DNA of 39,019 nt. Origin: Acidobacteriota bacterium (GTDB taxonomy: Bacteria; Acidobacteriota; Thermoanaerobaculia; Multivoradales; Multivoraceae). Under the pieces are notes generated by a model. That model searched no databases. It saw only the letters and a program-made list of their open reading frames with translations, and had not been told where the DNA came from. Below are positions 38,020 to 39,019 of the stretch, one piece after another (position 1 is the first letter of the stretch; every line of letters begins with the position of its first letter). The position numbers and the translations under genes were made by a program. The stretch is from contig JAPPCR010000001.1 of NCBI GenBank assembly GCA_028875725.1, positions 1 through 39,019 on the forward strand, given 5' to 3'.

Positions 38020-38078
38020 CCGCGAGGCGCCGTGCGACGTCGGTGGCTCTTTGGCCAGGACGGATGGGGCGGTTTCGG

Positions 38079-39019
38079 TCATGCTGACTCCTCGGCCACG
38101 GCAAACTTCGGAAACGGGTTCGGGAGTTCTGCCCAGGCCTTGCTGGCGGCGTCGGCGAGGCGCTTGTCGAGCAGGCATGCGTCGAGGCGGGCGCGCATTG
38201 CCGCTTCCTGCATGCGCTGGCCGATGAAGACGAGCTCCTGGGCGCGGTCGCCGAAGCGCGGATGCCAGCCCGGCTGTTGGTCGGGTCGCTGACCCTCGGG
38301 GTGCACCCAGTGCTGGCGAGGCACGGCCGCCCACCACATCCCGCTGGGCTTCACATCGCTGACGCCGCCGGCCTGAGCCCACTCGTAGGCGACGCGATGG
38401 TCGGCGGCGACCCAGAAGAAGCCCTTCGAGCGGAGCACGCCGACCCAGTTCTGGTCGTCGTGCAGGAACACCCACAGCTTCTCGGCGTCGAACGGCTGCG
38501 GCGTCCGGTACGTGAAGCTCGAGATCCCGTACTCTTCGGTCTCCGGCGTGTGCTCGCCCTGGAGCTCTCGAATCCAGCCGGCGGAGCCCGCCGCTTTTTC
38601 GTAGTCGAAGAGGCCCGTGTCGAGCACGCGTTCGAGCGGGACCTGTCCGTGCGTCGTTCCGAGAATCTCCGTGCCGGGGTTGAGCGCTTTTACGATGGCC
38701 TCGACTTCGAGAGCCTGATCGGTGCTCGCGAGATCAAGCTTGTTGAGCACGATGACATCCGCGAACTCGATCTGGTCGATGAGCAGGTCGGTCACCGTCC
38801 GTTCATCCTCCTCGCCCAGCGATTCGCCGCGGTCCTGGAGTGCCTCGGCGGCGTTGTAGTCCCGCAGGAAACTCGCCGCGTCCACGACTGTGACCATCGT
38901 GTCGAGGCGCGAAACCTGACTCAGGCTGACGCCGTTCTCGTCCTCGAAGGTGAAGGTCTGCGCGACGGGAATGGGCTCCGAGATCCCCGTGGACTCGATG
39001 AGCAGGTAGTCGAAGCGTC
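38079..39019 (-). CDS. CobW/COG0523 family GTPase, putative metal chaperone (5' end outside window)
   Basis: The frame is open past ATG 38897 to the window edge: the upstream codons give FDYLLIESTGISEPIPVAQTF, the conserved GTPase block, so the true start lies beyond 39019. Visible motifs are TGISEP, then MVTVVDAASFL, then VIVLNKLDLAS (the NKxD guanine-binding motif). The C-terminal CobW domain contains FDAEKLWVFLHDD, GVLRSKGFFWVA, a long insert with SGMWWAAVPRQHW, and GWHPRFGDRAQELVFIGQRM. This layout fits the YciC/ZigA-like branch, whose members are linked to zinc allocation, often under Zur control. Any Zur site would lie outside the window. The P-loop and the CxCC metal motif are also upstream and cannot be checked. 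Confidence 0.87.
   Translation of the reverse strand, partial: RFDYLLIESTGISEPIPVAQTFTFEDENGVSLSQVSRLDTMVTVVDAASFLRDYNAAEALQDRGESLGEEDERTVTDLLIDQIEFADVIVLNKLDLASTDQALEVEAIVKALNPGTEILGTTHGQVPLERVLDTGLFDYEKAAGSAGWIRELQGEHTPETEEYGISSFTYRTPQPFDAEKLWVFLHDDQNWVGVLRSKGFFWVAADHRVAYEWAQAGGVSDVKPSGMWWAAVPRQHWVHPEGQRPDQQPGWHPRFGDRAQELVFIGQRMQEAAMRARLDACLLDKRLADAASKAWAELPNPFPKFAVAEESA

Overview
The window is 39,019 bases of high-GC, densely packed bacterial chromosome with no gene-free stretch longer than about 125 bases. I see no tRNA, rRNA, CRISPR array, insertion sequence or phage gene. Several markers point to Acidobacteriota, possibly a Thermoanaerobaculia-like lineage: a GWxTD-domain protein fused to a VWA domain of the acidobacterial type, lipoprotein and Tat signals typical of a Gram-negative cell envelope, a tripartite RND pump, DUF6797-type secreted propellers, and an N-terminally incomplete secreted protein ending in a short C-terminal module that I associate with that lineage. 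The lineage call is inference and has not been tested by a search.

Layout. Bases 1-2647 read forward: the tail of a secreted protein, a luciferase-like (F420-type) oxidoreductase and a PLP-dependent decarboxylase. Bases 2667-7732 are a minus-strand operon: GT39 glycosyltransferase, isoprenylcysteine methyltransferase-like membrane protein, GWxTD/VWA protein. Bases 7890-11918 are a forward operon: HMG-CoA-lyase-like enzyme, an NCS2-fold permease with an extra cytoplasmic domain resembling an RsbW-type ATPase, a GPP34 (GOLPH3) protein and a free STAS protein. Bases 11931-22317 hold exported redox and binding proteins: a Tat-exported Gfo/Idh/MocA protein, a PQQ-type dehydrogenase, a START-like protein, a serine hydrolase, a two-heme cytochrome c, a DUF6797 propeller and a propeller lipoprotein. 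A small anchored protein follows. Bases 22879-26316 encode a single-chain biotin-dependent acyl-CoA carboxylase on the minus strand. Diverging from it at 26363-29571 are a class I haloalkane dehalogenase, a membrane-anchored six-cysteine protein, a SIS-domain sugar-phosphate isomerase and an alpha/beta hydrolase. Bases 29590-33964 (minus) encode an RND pump and its adaptor. The right end carries two coupled VOC proteins, a cytochrome c-copper monooxygenase-like fusion, an erythromycin-esterase-like protein of visibly lower GC, and an incomplete CobW/COG0523 GTPase.

The most interesting locus is 8975-11918. A permease fold that has lost most of its nucleobase-transport signature carries a tail resembling an anti-sigma-type ATPase. 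Its operon encodes a STAS antagonist-type protein with the phosphorylatable serine, plus a GPP34 protein. I read this as a possible membrane-tethered partner-switching device. Two further patterns stand out. Three of the five divergent gene pairs share a symmetric TANNNTA site that gives a -10-like hexamer on both strands. At least six genes lack a Shine-Dalgarno sequence and instead have a TANNNT hexamer 6-11 bases before the start codon, as expected for leaderless or near-leaderless transcripts.
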